DNA of 64,000 bases from assembly GCF_018682675.1 (NCBI RefSeq), contig NZ_JAFMTR010000113.1, positions 22,166 to 86,165 on the forward strand, in the 5' to 3' direction. The DNA is from Sphingopyxis soli. Its GTDB lineage: Bacteria > Pseudomonadota > Alphaproteobacteria > Sphingomonadales > Sphingomonadaceae. This document shows, in pieces, positions 26,117 through 34,632 of this stretch (position 1 is its first letter; every line of letters starts with the position of its first letter). Under the pieces are notes generated by a model. It saw only the letters and a program-made list of their open reading frames with translations. It was not told the origin of the DNA and made no database searches. Position numbers and translations under genes: made by a program.

Positions 26117-26961
26117 CGCAGCGTCCCTGCCATCTGCCACCAATGCGGATGGCTCTCCGCGAGCCGCACCGCCGCCGCATCGCGCTCCGCAGGCGCGTCG
26201 AACAGCGCGAAACAGGTCGCGCCCGATCCCGACATGCGCGCCAGCCACGGCCGGCGCGCGCCAAGCTCGGTCAGCACATCGGTAATCGCCGGGCATTGCG
26301 CGATCGCCGCGCGCTGCAAATCGTTGCGCGCCGTGAACAGCTGCGCGCGCATGTCGGCGCCGGTGAACAGCGGACCGCGATCGACGCCGTCCCATGCCGC
26401 GAAAATCGGCCCCGTCGATACCCGCTGACGCGGATTGACGAGCAGCACGGGGGTGCCGGTCAGGATCAGCTCGGGAACCGGACTCAATTCGTCGCCGACC
26501 CCGACGCCAAGGCATGTCGTGCTGGCGATGCAGGCGGCGATATCGGCGCCGAGCGGGCTCACCAGCCGCGCCAGCGTCGCGTCGCCCAGTTCGGGCAGGA
26601 AATGCCGCCGCACGAGCCGCGCCATCGCCGCCGCATCCGCCGACCCGCCGCCAATCCCCGCCGCGACGGGGAGCCTCTTGGCCAGCGTTAACGCCAGCGG
26701 CGGCACGCGTTCGGAGCCATAGCGCTCGCGAAGCAGCGCCAGCACGCGCAGCACCAGATTGTCGGGGCCATTGCCTAGCCCCCCGGCGAACTCTCCGTTG
26801 ATCGACAGACTGTCGGCGGAGGCGGGCGACGCTGCGATCGTGTCGCCATGGTCGACAAAGGCGAACAGGGTCTCGATCAGATGATAGCCGTCGCTCCGTC
26901 GCGCGCGAACGTGGAGCGCCAGGTTGATCTTCGCCCAGCCGCTTTCCTGCATGTCCGCCAT
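26113..26961 (-). CDS. ispE: 4-diphosphocytidyl-2-C-methyl-D-erythritol kinase
   Basis: IspE phosphorylates CDP-methylerythritol in the MEP isoprenoid pathway. The product has 282 residues from ATG 26961. GHMP-kinase motifs are present: WAKINLALHVRARRSDGYH near residues 9-27, the ATP loop LPVAAGIGGGSADAAA near residue 97, and the C-terminal ARMSGSGATCFALFD. The ATG shares its A with the TGA of the upstream TPR gene (TGATG), and the stop overlaps the next gene (ATGA), so the three genes are translated in a chain. Confidence 0.96.
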   Translation of the reverse strand: MADMQESGWAKINLALHVRARRSDGYHLIETLFAFVDHGDTIAASPASADSLSINGEFAGGLGNGPDNLVLRVLALLRERYGSERVPPLALTLAKRLPVAAGIGGGSADAAAMARLVRRHFLPELGDATLARLVSPLGADIAACIASTTCLGVGVGDELSPVPELILTGTPVLLVNPRQRVSTGPIFAAWDGVDRGPLFTGADMRAQLFTARNDLQRAAIAQCPAITDVLTELGARRPWLARMSGSGATCFALFDAPAERDAAAVRLAESHPHWWQMAGTLR

Positions 26962-28601
26962 CACGGCGCCGTGGTAGCGGCGCTCAGCCCGTCGCGCAGC
27001 TTCGCTTCGATCCGCGCCGCCATGTCGGCCTCGGCCAGCAGCGCGGCTGCGCGCCACGTATAGCGCGCCTGGAACCGCCGGCCCGCCTGCCAATAGGCGT
27101 CGCCCAGATGCTCGACGATCACGGCATTGCCCGGCTCGCCGCGCTGCGCCAGCTCGAGCAAAGGCACCGCATCGTCGATGCGGCCGGTCAGGAAATAGGC
27201 CCAGCCGAGCGAATCGGTGATGCTCGCGCTTTGCGGCTCGGCCTTCCACGCCGCCTCGATCCGCGCGAGCGACTGTTTCACGTTCTTGCGGCGCTCAAGC
27301 GCCGAATAGCCCGCAAAATTCAGGATCGTTGCATCGCCGGGGCGCAGATTGACCGCCTTTTCCATCAGCGGCTCCGCGCCGTCCCAATCCCCGGCCTGCA
27401 ACTTCAACTCGGCGCGGGCGATCAGCAGCGAACCGCGCAGCGACATATCGTCCGGTGCATCGCCCAGCGTTGCTTCGAGCCCCATATAGGCGCGTTCCGC
27501 GGCCGCGGGATCGTTCGCACGGCGCGCGATATCGGCAAAGCGGATGAGCAGGCTGCGCGCCACCGGCTCGGCACGCGCGGCTGCGTCGGCGAGTTTTACG
27601 GCGCTCGCCATATCGCCCGCCTCGGCGAGCAGTTCGGCATGACGCATCTGCAGCGCCGCGGGCTGCGCGGTCCGGCTGTCCGCCAGCAGCGCCATCGCAT
27701 CGCGCCCCTGCCCGTTGCGATCGAGCGCCTCGACGAGCGCCGAGCGTACCGTCCAATCCTGATCGCCCAGCCAATAGGCGGACCGCGCGAACAACAGCGG
27801 CAGCTTCGGGCTGCCGTTTGGGGTCCGCGCCAGCCCGTCGGCGAGCAGCCCGAGCCAGTGCGCCGCGCCGCCGCGTGCCGTCGTCACCGGCTGGCCCGAC
27901 AGCAGCAGCATCGGGTCTTCGCGCCCGCCCGCCGCCATCGCGGTCCGTCCGCGCAGCGCCTTCGCGGCGTCGGCCTGCCCCGCAGCATCGAGCGTCGCCG
28001 CCAGGCGCAACGCGGCGAGTTGGCTCGTGCGATCGCTCAGCACCGTGTCCGCCGCCAGCCTGGCCCCTTCGGTGGACTGCTTCGCCGCAACCCTGACCAG
28101 CGCCGCTTCGAGCGCCAGCGTCGGTTCGAGCCGCCCGCGCGACAGCGCCGCGATCAGGTGCCGCTCGGGTTCCTTCTCGCGCGCGCCGACGTCGATCCAG
28201 CTGTTCAGCGCCGGCGTCACCAGATTGGCGATCGCATCGCCGCCGGTCTTGTCGGGCCGCCCCCCCAAAAAGGCGCGCGCGCCCTTCCAGTCGGACCGTT
28301 TCATCGCGTCGACGACAAGCACAAGCTGCGCGTCGAAGCGGCGTTCGCCGTTTGCCCAGAGCTGCGCGGCAGCGCCGCGCGCCGCGATCAGGTCGCCCGC
28401 CTGGATCGCCTGTTCCAAAATCCGCCCGCGAAGCCCCGGAAGGTCGGGCGCCGCGCTGGCGGCGCTGGTCAGGGCAGACAGCGCCGCGGCGGGATCGCCC
28501 GCATCCTCGGCCAGCCGCGCCCGCACCAGCGCATTGACCGCCGCGCCGCCGTCGCTCGCGGCTTCGGCGGGAACCGCCGCCGCAAGGACGCCGACGGCCA
28601 C
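26961..28601 (-). CDS. exported TPR-repeat protein
   Basis: This alpha-helical protein of about 546 residues carries TPR-like repeats, clearest at the C-terminus (GWAYFLTGRIDDAVPLLELAQRG and AVIVEHLGDAYWQAGR). TPR proteins hold partners; the N-terminus looks like a signal peptide, so a periplasmic or envelope-attached role is likely. The coordinates use the GTG at 28601, but that start lacks a ribosome site and cuts into the signal peptide. The frame stays open upstream through an ATT at 28634, five bases after GGAGG, which would add ITRTCKSACWL and a positively charged n-region (see findings). It lies between ETF-QO and ispE in a tightly packed operon. Confidence 0.85.
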   Translation of the reverse strand: MAVGVLAAAVPAEAASDGGAAVNALVRARLAEDAGDPAAALSALTSAASAAPDLPGLRGRILEQAIQAGDLIAARGAAAQLWANGERRFDAQLVLVVDAMKRSDWKGARAFLGGRPDKTGGDAIANLVTPALNSWIDVGAREKEPERHLIAALSRGRLEPTLALEAALVRVAAKQSTEGARLAADTVLSDRTSQLAALRLAATLDAAGQADAAKALRGRTAMAAGGREDPMLLLSGQPVTTARGGAAHWLGLLADGLARTPNGSPKLPLLFARSAYWLGDQDWTVRSALVEALDRNGQGRDAMALLADSRTAQPAALQMRHAELLAEAGDMASAVKLADAAARAEPVARSLLIRFADIARRANDPAAAERAYMGLEATLGDAPDDMSLRGSLLIARAELKLQAGDWDGAEPLMEKAVNLRPGDATILNFAGYSALERRKNVKQSLARIEAAWKAEPQSASITDSLGWAYFLTGRIDDAVPLLELAQRGEPGNAVIVEHLGDAYWQAGRRFQARYTWRAAALLAEADMAARIEAKLRDGLSAATTAP

Positions 28602-28617
28602 AAGCCAGCAAGCGGAC

Positions 28618-30273
28618 TTACATGTTCGGGTAATTGGGGCCTCCGCCGCCTTCGGGAGTGACCCAGTTGATATTCTGGGTCGGATCCTTGATGTCGCACG
28701 TCTTGCAATGGACGCAATTCTGCGCGTTGATCACGAACTTCGGGTCGCCCTCGTCCTGTCCGACGATCTCGTAAACGCCTGCGGGACAATAGCGCTGCGC
28801 AGGTTCGTCGTACATCGGCAGATTATATTCGACCGGGATCGACGGATCCTTGAGCTGCAGGTGAACCGGCTGATCCTCCTCATGGTTGGTGTTCGACAGG
28901 AACACCGAGGAGAGGCGGTCGAAGGTCAGCACGCCGTCGGGCTTCGGATAATCGGGTTTCGGCATCTGGTCGGCGCGGTAAAGGGTCGTGTTGTCGGGAT
29001 GGTGCTTCATCGTGAAGGGGACGCGGATCCCCAGCGTTTCGAGCCACATCGTCATGCCCGACAGGATGGTGCCGGCGAGGTCGCCGAACTTCTCGACCAG
29101 CGGCAGGACGTTGCGAACGACGCTCAGTTCCTTCTTCACCCAGCTTTCGTCATAAGCCGCCTGATAGGCGTCGAGCGTATCGGACCCGCGGCCCGCGCTG
29201 ACCGCGGCGAAGGCGGCCTCTGCCGCCATCATGCCCGACTTCATCGCGGTGTGCGTGCCCTTGATGCGCGGGACGTTGAGGAAGCCCGCGGTGTCGCCGA
29301 TCAACGCGCCGCCCGGGAATGCCAGCTTCGGCACCGACTGCCAGCCGCCGTCGCTGATCGCGCGTGCGCCATAGGAGACGCGTTTGCCGCCCTTCAGGAT
29401 CTTCGCGATCTCGGGGTGCGTCTTCCACTTCTGCATCTCCTGAAAGGGGGAGATGTGCGGGTTGCGATAGTTGAGCCAGGTTACGAAACCCAGCGCGACC
29501 TGCCCGTTCGCCTGATGATAAAGGAAGCCGCCGCCGTTGGCATTCTCGTCGAGCGGCCAGCCCTGCGTGTGGATGACGCGGCCCGGCGCGTGATTCTCGG
29601 GCGCGATGTCCCAGAGTTCCTTGATCCCGATGCCATAGACCTGTGGCTCGCAATCGGCGTCGAGCGCGAATTGCGGCTTGAGCATCTTGGTCAGGTGCCC
29701 GCGCACGCCCTCGGCAAAGAAGGTATATTTCGCATTGAGTTCGAGTCCGGGCGCATAGTCGGGCTTGTGACTGCCGTCGCGCGCGACCCCCATGTCGCCG
29801 GTCGCGACGCCTTTTACCGAGCCATCTTCGTTATAGAGGATTTCGGCGGCCGCGAAGCCGGGGAATATTTCGACGCCCAGCCCCTCGGCCTGCTCGGCCA
29901 GCCAGCGGCAGAGATTGCCCAGGCTGCCCGTATAGGTTCCCTTGTTATGCATGAATCCGGGGGTGATGAAGTGCGGAACGCCGAACTTCCTGTTCTTCGT
30001 GAGCACCCAATGCTGGTTGTCGTTCACCGGAACCTCGGCGAGCGGACAGCCCTGCGTCCGCCAGTCGGGGAGCAATTCGTCGAGCGATTTCGGATCGATT
30101 ACCGCGCCCGAAAGGATATGCGCGCCAACTTCCGAACCTTTTTCGAGGACGCAAACCGACAGCTCGCTGCCCGCCTCGTTCGCCAGCTGCTTCAATCGGA
30201 TCGCCGCCGAAAGCCCTGCAGGCCCCGCCCCGACGATCACGACGTCATAGGGCATTGATTCCCGTTCGCTCAC
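28618..30273 (-). CDS. electron transfer flavoprotein-ubiquinone oxidoreductase
   Basis: ETF-QO takes electrons from reduced electron transfer flavoprotein and passes them to ubiquinone, linking acyl-CoA and amino-acid dehydrogenases to respiration at the inner membrane. It has 551 residues from the GTG at 30273, with AAAGGTGA upstream; ATG 30255 is also possible. FAD is bound by VVIVGAGPAGLSAAIRL near residue 13, and the C-terminal 4Fe-4S site has YCPAGVYE, NCVHCKTCDIKDP and NINWVTPEGG. The central GLGVEIFPGFAA and EGVRGHLTKML stretches are typical. No etfAB genes lie in the window; the acyl-CoA synthetase at 34.6 kb is a possible metabolic partner. Confidence 0.96.
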   Translation of the reverse strand: MSERESMPYDVVIVGAGPAGLSAAIRLKQLANEAGSELSVCVLEKGSEVGAHILSGAVIDPKSLDELLPDWRTQGCPLAEVPVNDNQHWVLTKNRKFGVPHFITPGFMHNKGTYTGSLGNLCRWLAEQAEGLGVEIFPGFAAAEILYNEDGSVKGVATGDMGVARDGSHKPDYAPGLELNAKYTFFAEGVRGHLTKMLKPQFALDADCEPQVYGIGIKELWDIAPENHAPGRVIHTQGWPLDENANGGGFLYHQANGQVALGFVTWLNYRNPHISPFQEMQKWKTHPEIAKILKGGKRVSYGARAISDGGWQSVPKLAFPGGALIGDTAGFLNVPRIKGTHTAMKSGMMAAEAAFAAVSAGRGSDTLDAYQAAYDESWVKKELSVVRNVLPLVEKFGDLAGTILSGMTMWLETLGIRVPFTMKHHPDNTTLYRADQMPKPDYPKPDGVLTFDRLSSVFLSNTNHEEDQPVHLQLKDPSIPVEYNLPMYDEPAQRYCPAGVYEIVGQDEGDPKFVINAQNCVHCKTCDIKDPTQNINWVTPEGGGGPNYPNM

Positions 30274-30392
30274 CGCAATCACCTTTCTGCCGTCCCCGCG
30301 CCGATCATTCATCGTGTCCGGCGCTCATTCTGTCACGAAACGCGATGCCCGCCAATTGACGCGCCCGTCAACTGTCTGTTTGAAACAAATTC

Positions 30393-31178
30393 ATGGGTGG
30401 GCGAAATTCAGCCTTGCTGGCCGAAAGCTATCATGACTGGTGGTCGCTGGCCGGGGTCGACGCGCTCGTCGGCGAAGCGCCGGCGGGCTGGCTCGACGTG
30501 CCTGCCGCGAATGACACCGCGGCAAAGTCCAGAATCGCGCCGATTGCGGCGCCCGAGCCCGCCCCCCTCCCCGCTGCGCTCCAGCGTCAGGAAGCGCCCA
30601 TCGAGGCCGGCGCAAAGGGTCCGGTTGCGCTTCCCGGCGCGTGGGACGAGTTCCAGAGCTGGCTCGCGTCGAACCCCGATGTTCCCGGCAGCCAGTGGGA
30701 TGCGCGCCGTGTGCTTCCCGTCGGCAACGCCGGGGCGCCATTGATGCTCCTTACCGCGTGGCCCGAAATCGACGACCAGCGGGACGGAGCGCTCTTCACC
30801 GGCCCCGCCGGCCAATTGCTCGATGCCATGCTCGGCGCAGTCGGCGCGACGCGCGGCGACTGCTATCTCGCCAGCCTCGCGATTACCCGGCCACCGGGCG
30901 GCCGCATCGACGAGCGCGACGCCGCCGAGCTGGACCGGCTGCTGTGGCACCATCTGCGCCTCGCGAAGCCTGGCCGCTTGCTGCTCATCGGCGGCGACAT
31001 CGTCCGGATGGCGGCGAAACTCCAGCTCGCAGACGCGCGCGGAAAGTTACTCGATATTAACCAAGATGGCGGCAAATTGGAGACCGTGGCAGTCGCGCAT
31101 CCCGCGATACTGCTCGCCCGGCCCGCCCAGAAGGCGGCCGCCTGGGACAGTCTGAAACTGTTCAACCGGGGACGTTGA
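30393..31178 (+). CDS. uracil-DNA glycosylase-like protein (degenerate family 4/5 type)
   Basis: The product has 261 residues from ATG 30393. The C-terminal 150 residues show the fold of 4Fe-4S uracil-DNA glycosylases: FTGPAGQLLDAMLGAVGA near residue 135 and DCYLASLAITRPPGGRIDERDAAEL near residue 160. The cysteines expected for the cluster are not convincing (only one, DCYLAS), and the family's GEAPG-type motif has become LLTAWPEIDDQ. The catalytic loop is therefore weakened, and repair activity may be absent or altered. It is divergent from ETF-QO and runs 3 bases into the lytic transglycosylase gene. Confidence 0.65.
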   Translation: MGGRNSALLAESYHDWWSLAGVDALVGEAPAGWLDVPAANDTAAKSRIAPIAAPEPAPLPAALQRQEAPIEAGAKGPVALPGAWDEFQSWLASNPDVPGSQWDARRVLPVGNAGAPLMLLTAWPEIDDQRDGALFTGPAGQLLDAMLGAVGATRGDCYLASLAITRPPGGRIDERDAAELDRLLWHHLRLAKPGRLLLIGGDIVRMAAKLQLADARGKLLDINQDGGKLETVAVAHPAILLARPAQKAAAWDSLKLFNRGR

Positions 31179-31181
31179 CAG

Positions 31182-32948
31182 ATGAGGAATATGACCGCGA
31201 AGCTCTTGTCCTGTGCCGTCGTCGTGCTCGCAGCCGGCTCGGTGCCCGCTCTTGCCGCCGATGCGAGCCCGTCCGATTTCCGGGCCGCTCCGCAAACAGT
31301 GCCCGACATCCTCTCCGCCAAACAGAAGCAGCTCTACACGCAGGTGCTCGCCGCGATCCGAGGCCAGCGGTGGGCCGAGGCGAAGGCGCTGATCGGCGAC
31401 GACAATGGTCCGCTCGCGGACTTTCTGCGCGCCGAACTGCTGACCGCCGCGAACAGCCCGCGCGCCGAAGTCGCGGACATCATGCCGATCCTTTCGCGCT
31501 CGCCGCAATTGCCGCAGGCCGACCAGCTCGGCCGTCTTGCGGCGAAACGCGGCGCGACCGACATTCCGGCGCTGCCTTCGCAGGCGCGGCTCGCCTGGGC
31601 AGGCAGCGCGCCGCGCCGAGTCGGCGCGGACAGCATAAGCGATCCGTCGGCATCCGGCCTCGCGCGCTCGATACCCGACCGGATCAAGAACGACGACCCC
31701 GCCGGCGCCGAAGCGCTTTACAGTGCCGCCGCCGACAAGCTGACGCCCGAGGCGCGCGACGAATGGCAACAGAAGATCGCCTGGTCCTATTATATCGAGA
31801 ATGACGATGCGAACGCGCTTCGCCTCGCGCTCGCCGCGGCGCAGGGCCGCAGTGCTTGGGCGACGCAGGCCGCATGGGTGCAGGGTCTCGCCGCGTGGCG
31901 CCTGCGCGACTATCGCACCTCGCTCGTCGCCTTCGATCGCGTCGCCAAGGAAGCGCCCGACAGCGAATTGCGCGCCGCGGCCTATTATTGGGCCGCGCGC
32001 GCCGCGATCGCCTCGGGCGAACCGGCTTCGGTTCAGCCGCGGCTGCGCGCCGCCGCAGCGAACGAGGAAACGCTCTACGGCCTGCTCGCCGCCGAGACCC
32101 TGGGGGTCGAAACCGATCGCCAGCGCGAGAATGTCCGCCCCGATCGCAGCGCTTGGCGCGCGCTCGAGGATCTGCCCAACGTCCGCGCCGCGATGGCCTT
32201 TGCCGAAATCGGCGAGGATGGATATGCGGACGAACTGCTCCGCCATCAGGCCCGCATCGGCGACCCGCGCCAGCACGAACAACTGATCGGCATGGCGCAG
32301 GCGCTCAGCTTGCCCGAAACGCAACTTTACCTGGCGCACAACACGCCGCAGGGGCGCAAGCTTTCGGCCGCGACGCGCTATCCGCAACCAAGGTGGGAGC
32401 CCAATGGCGGCTGGCGCGTCGATCCGGCGCTGGTGTTCGCCCACACGCTCCAGGAATCGAGGTTCCAGCGCAAGGCGGTCAGCCCCGCGGGTGCGACCGG
32501 GCTGATGCAGGTGCGTCCCGGGACCGCATCGGACCTCGCGCGCTGGAACGGCGACGGCCGCGCGCCCGGCGACCTCAAGATCCCCGCCGTGAACATGGAT
32601 TTCGGCCAACGCTATCTGCAATATCTCAGCAAGGACAGCTCTATCGGCGGCCAGCTTCCGAAAGTCATCGCCGCGTATAACGCCGGCCCCGCGCCGATCG
32701 CACGCTGGCAGACCGAGATCCGCGATGGCGGCGACCCCCTGCTCTACATCGAATCGATCCCCTATTGGGAAACGCGCGGCTATGTCGGCATCGTGCTCCG
32801 CAATTACTGGATGTACGAAGCGCAGCAAGGCAAGCCCTCGGTCAGCCGCGCCGCGCTCGCGCAGGGCAAATGGCCGCGCTTTCCCGACAGCAAGGACCGC
32901 GTGCGGCTGACCTGGGCCGGACCCGCTGGCCTCGCCAATGCCGATTGA
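31182..32948 (+). CDS. soluble lytic murein transglycosylase (Slt family)
   Basis: The enzyme cleaves peptidoglycan between MurNAc and GlcNAc, forming the 1,6-anhydro end. It has 588 residues from ATG 31182 (MTAK at 31191 is an alternative) and a Sec signal peptide (LLSCAVVVLAAGSVPALAA). A long alpha-superhelical U-domain covers residues 40-400, with AYYWAARAAIASG typical. The SLT catalytic domain is near residue 420: the glutamate lies in TLQESRFQRKAVSPAGATGLMQV, and GQRYLQYLSK and IAAYNAGPAPIARW follow. It acts in the periplasm in cell-wall turnover. moaB overlaps its last 11 bases. Confidence 0.92.
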   Translation: MRNMTAKLLSCAVVVLAAGSVPALAADASPSDFRAAPQTVPDILSAKQKQLYTQVLAAIRGQRWAEAKALIGDDNGPLADFLRAELLTAANSPRAEVADIMPILSRSPQLPQADQLGRLAAKRGATDIPALPSQARLAWAGSAPRRVGADSISDPSASGLARSIPDRIKNDDPAGAEALYSAAADKLTPEARDEWQQKIAWSYYIENDDANALRLALAAAQGRSAWATQAAWVQGLAAWRLRDYRTSLVAFDRVAKEAPDSELRAAAYYWAARAAIASGEPASVQPRLRAAAANEETLYGLLAAETLGVETDRQRENVRPDRSAWRALEDLPNVRAAMAFAEIGEDGYADELLRHQARIGDPRQHEQLIGMAQALSLPETQLYLAHNTPQGRKLSAATRYPQPRWEPNGGWRVDPALVFAHTLQESRFQRKAVSPAGATGLMQVRPGTASDLARWNGDGRAPGDLKIPAVNMDFGQRYLQYLSKDSSIGGQLPKVIAAYNAGPAPIARWQTEIRDGGDPLLYIESIPYWETRGYVGIVLRNYWMYEAQQGKPSVSRAALAQGKWPRFPDSKDRVRLTWAGPAGLANAD

Positions 32949-33462
32949 CGAAAGCCTGCCGTTCAGGCCGGTCCGCATCGCCGTCCTGACCGTGTCGGAC
33001 AGTCGCAGCGCGGCCGACGACAAGTCGGGCGACAAGCTCGCAGACCTGCTGACGGCGGCGGGCCATATCCTCGCCGAGCGCGCCATCGTCCGCGACGACC
33101 GCGACCAGATCGTCTCGCGCCTCCACAATTGGATCGACAATCCCGAGATCGATGTCGTCCTCACGACCGGCGGCACCGGCGTCACCGGCCGCGACGTCAC
33201 GCCCGAAGCGCTGCACCGGCTCGACGGCAAGGATATTCCCGGTTTCGGCGAGCTGTTCCGCTGGATCAGCTTTCAGAAGATCGGTACGTCGACGATCCAG
33301 TCGCGCGCCTGCGCGATCGTCGCTCGCGGCACCTATATCTTTGCGCTCCCCGGTTCGACCGGCGCCGTCACCGACGCGTGGGAGGGCATCTTGTCGACCC
33401 AGCTCGACAGCCGCCACAAGCCTTGCAACTTCGTCGAGTTGATGCCACGGCTGACGGAATAG
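32938..33462 (+). CDS. moaB: molybdenum cofactor protein MoaB/Mog family
   Basis: This 174-residue protein has the MoaB/MogA fold that binds molybdopterin, with LTVSDSRSAADDKSGD, LTTGGTGVTGRDVTPEAL and LPGSTGAVTDAWEGIL. It may adenylate molybdopterin or keep a related role in molybdenum cofactor assembly. Sequence alone does not tell MoaB from MogA. It begins inside the lytic transglycosylase gene, 11 bases before the stop, so translation is coupled. moaC and moeA are 21 kb away, so the cofactor genes are split. Confidence 0.9.
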   Translation: MPIDESLPFRPVRIAVLTVSDSRSAADDKSGDKLADLLTAAGHILAERAIVRDDRDQIVSRLHNWIDNPEIDVVLTTGGTGVTGRDVTPEALHRLDGKDIPGFGELFRWISFQKIGTSTIQSRACAIVARGTYIFALPGSTGAVTDAWEGILSTQLDSRHKPCNFVELMPRLTE

Positions 33463-33504
33463 AAGAACGATCGCACCCGCGAAGGCGGGGTCCGACGAAT
33501 ATTT

Positions 33505-33519
33505 GTTCTTTCTTTGTTC
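33505..33519 (+). promoter_or_regulatory. LexA-type SOS box before the radical SAM gene
   Basis: GTTC (33505-33508) and GTTC (33516-33519) are separated by exactly seven bases (TTTCTTT), matching the alphaproteobacterial LexA operator, 24 bp before the ATG at 33544. The lexA gene in this window carries the same direct repeat at 56580-56594. Confidence 0.7.
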
Positions 33520-33543
33520 CCATCGATGCGATAGTTTCTGCCG

Positions 33544-34632
33544 ATGGAATCCGCCAAGCCCCTCCCCCCTGTTTCCGGCCGCGGCGCCCCCACCAATTTG
33601 CGCCCGACCCGCACCGGATCGCTCGACCGGACGGCCGATGGCGACTGGCTGGACGTGGCGGAGGACGTCGATGGCGCACCGCCGCCGCTGCGCACGACCG
33701 TTACCGTCGAGCGCCCGAAGACGATCATTTCCCGCAACACGTCGCCCGACATCGGCTTCGACCGCTCGATCAACCCCTATCGCGGCTGCGAACATGGCTG
33801 CATCTATTGCTTCGCGCGGCCGACGCACGCCTTTCACGACCTGTCGCCCGGGCTCGATTTCGAAAGCAGGCTCTTCGCCAAACCCGACGCCGCCAAGCTG
33901 CTGCGCGCCGAACTCGCCAAACGCAGTTACAAGGTTGCGCCGCTCGCGATCGGCACCAACACCGACGGTTATCAGCCGATCGAGCGCGAATGGGGCATCA
34001 CCCGGTCGATCGTCGAGGTGCTGGCCGAAACGCGGCACCCGCTGCTGATCACGACCAAGTCGGACCGCCTGCTTCGCGACATCGACCTGCTCGCCGCCAT
34101 GGCGCGCGACAATCTGGTCGGCGTCGCGATTTCGGTGACGACGCTCGATCCCCGGGTCGCGCGGACGCTCGAGCCGCGCGCGCCCCACCCGCGCCGACGC
34201 CTGGCTGCGATCCGCAAGCTGATCGATGCGGGGGTGCCGACGCAGGTCAATATCTCGCCGATCGTGCCCGCGATCACCGATCACGAGATCGAGGCGATCA
34301 TGGCGGCCGCGGCGGAGGCGGGCGCGATCCGCGCCTCCTACATCCTGATGCGCCTGCCGTTCGAGGTCGCGCCGCTCTTTCGCGCCTGGCTCGCGGCGCA
34401 TTATCCCGATCGCGCCGACAAGGTCATGCATATGGTGCAGGACATTCGCGGCGGGCGCGACAATGACCCCGGTTTTTTCACGCGCATGAAGGGACAGGGC
34501 ATCTGGCCGCAGCTCATCCGCCAGCGCGTCAAGCGCGCCGCGCGCCAACATGGCATGGACAAGAGCTTCCCGCCGCTCCGCAGCGACCTGTTCCGCCCGC
34601 CCGAGCGCGACGGCCAGATGGAACTGTTCTAG
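33544..34632 (+). CDS. radical SAM protein of the PA0069 type
   Basis: The product has 362 residues from ATG 33544. The radical SAM cluster motif is clear in YRGCEHGCIYCFARPTH near residue 79 (CxxxCxxC). ISRNTSPDIGFDRSINPYRGC precedes it (in part) and IGTNTDGYQPIEREWGITRSI follows, which is typical of the Rv2578c/PA0069 group. No function is established for this group; relation to DNA-lesion-splitting spore photoproduct lyases has been proposed by fold only. It is preceded by a LexA-type box, which would make it DNA-damage inducible. Its TAG stop shares CTAG with the opposite acyl-CoA synthetase gene. Confidence 0.88.
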   Translation: MESAKPLPPVSGRGAPTNLRPTRTGSLDRTADGDWLDVAEDVDGAPPPLRTTVTVERPKTIISRNTSPDIGFDRSINPYRGCEHGCIYCFARPTHAFHDLSPGLDFESRLFAKPDAAKLLRAELAKRSYKVAPLAIGTNTDGYQPIEREWGITRSIVEVLAETRHPLLITTKSDRLLRDIDLLAAMARDNLVGVAISVTTLDPRVARTLEPRAPHPRRRLAAIRKLIDAGVPTQVNISPIVPAITDHEIEAIMAAAAEAGAIRASYILMRLPFEVAPLFRAWLAAHYPDRADKVMHMVQDIRGGRDNDPGFFTRMKGQGIWPQLIRQRVKRAARQHGMDKSFPPLRSDLFRPPERDGQMELF

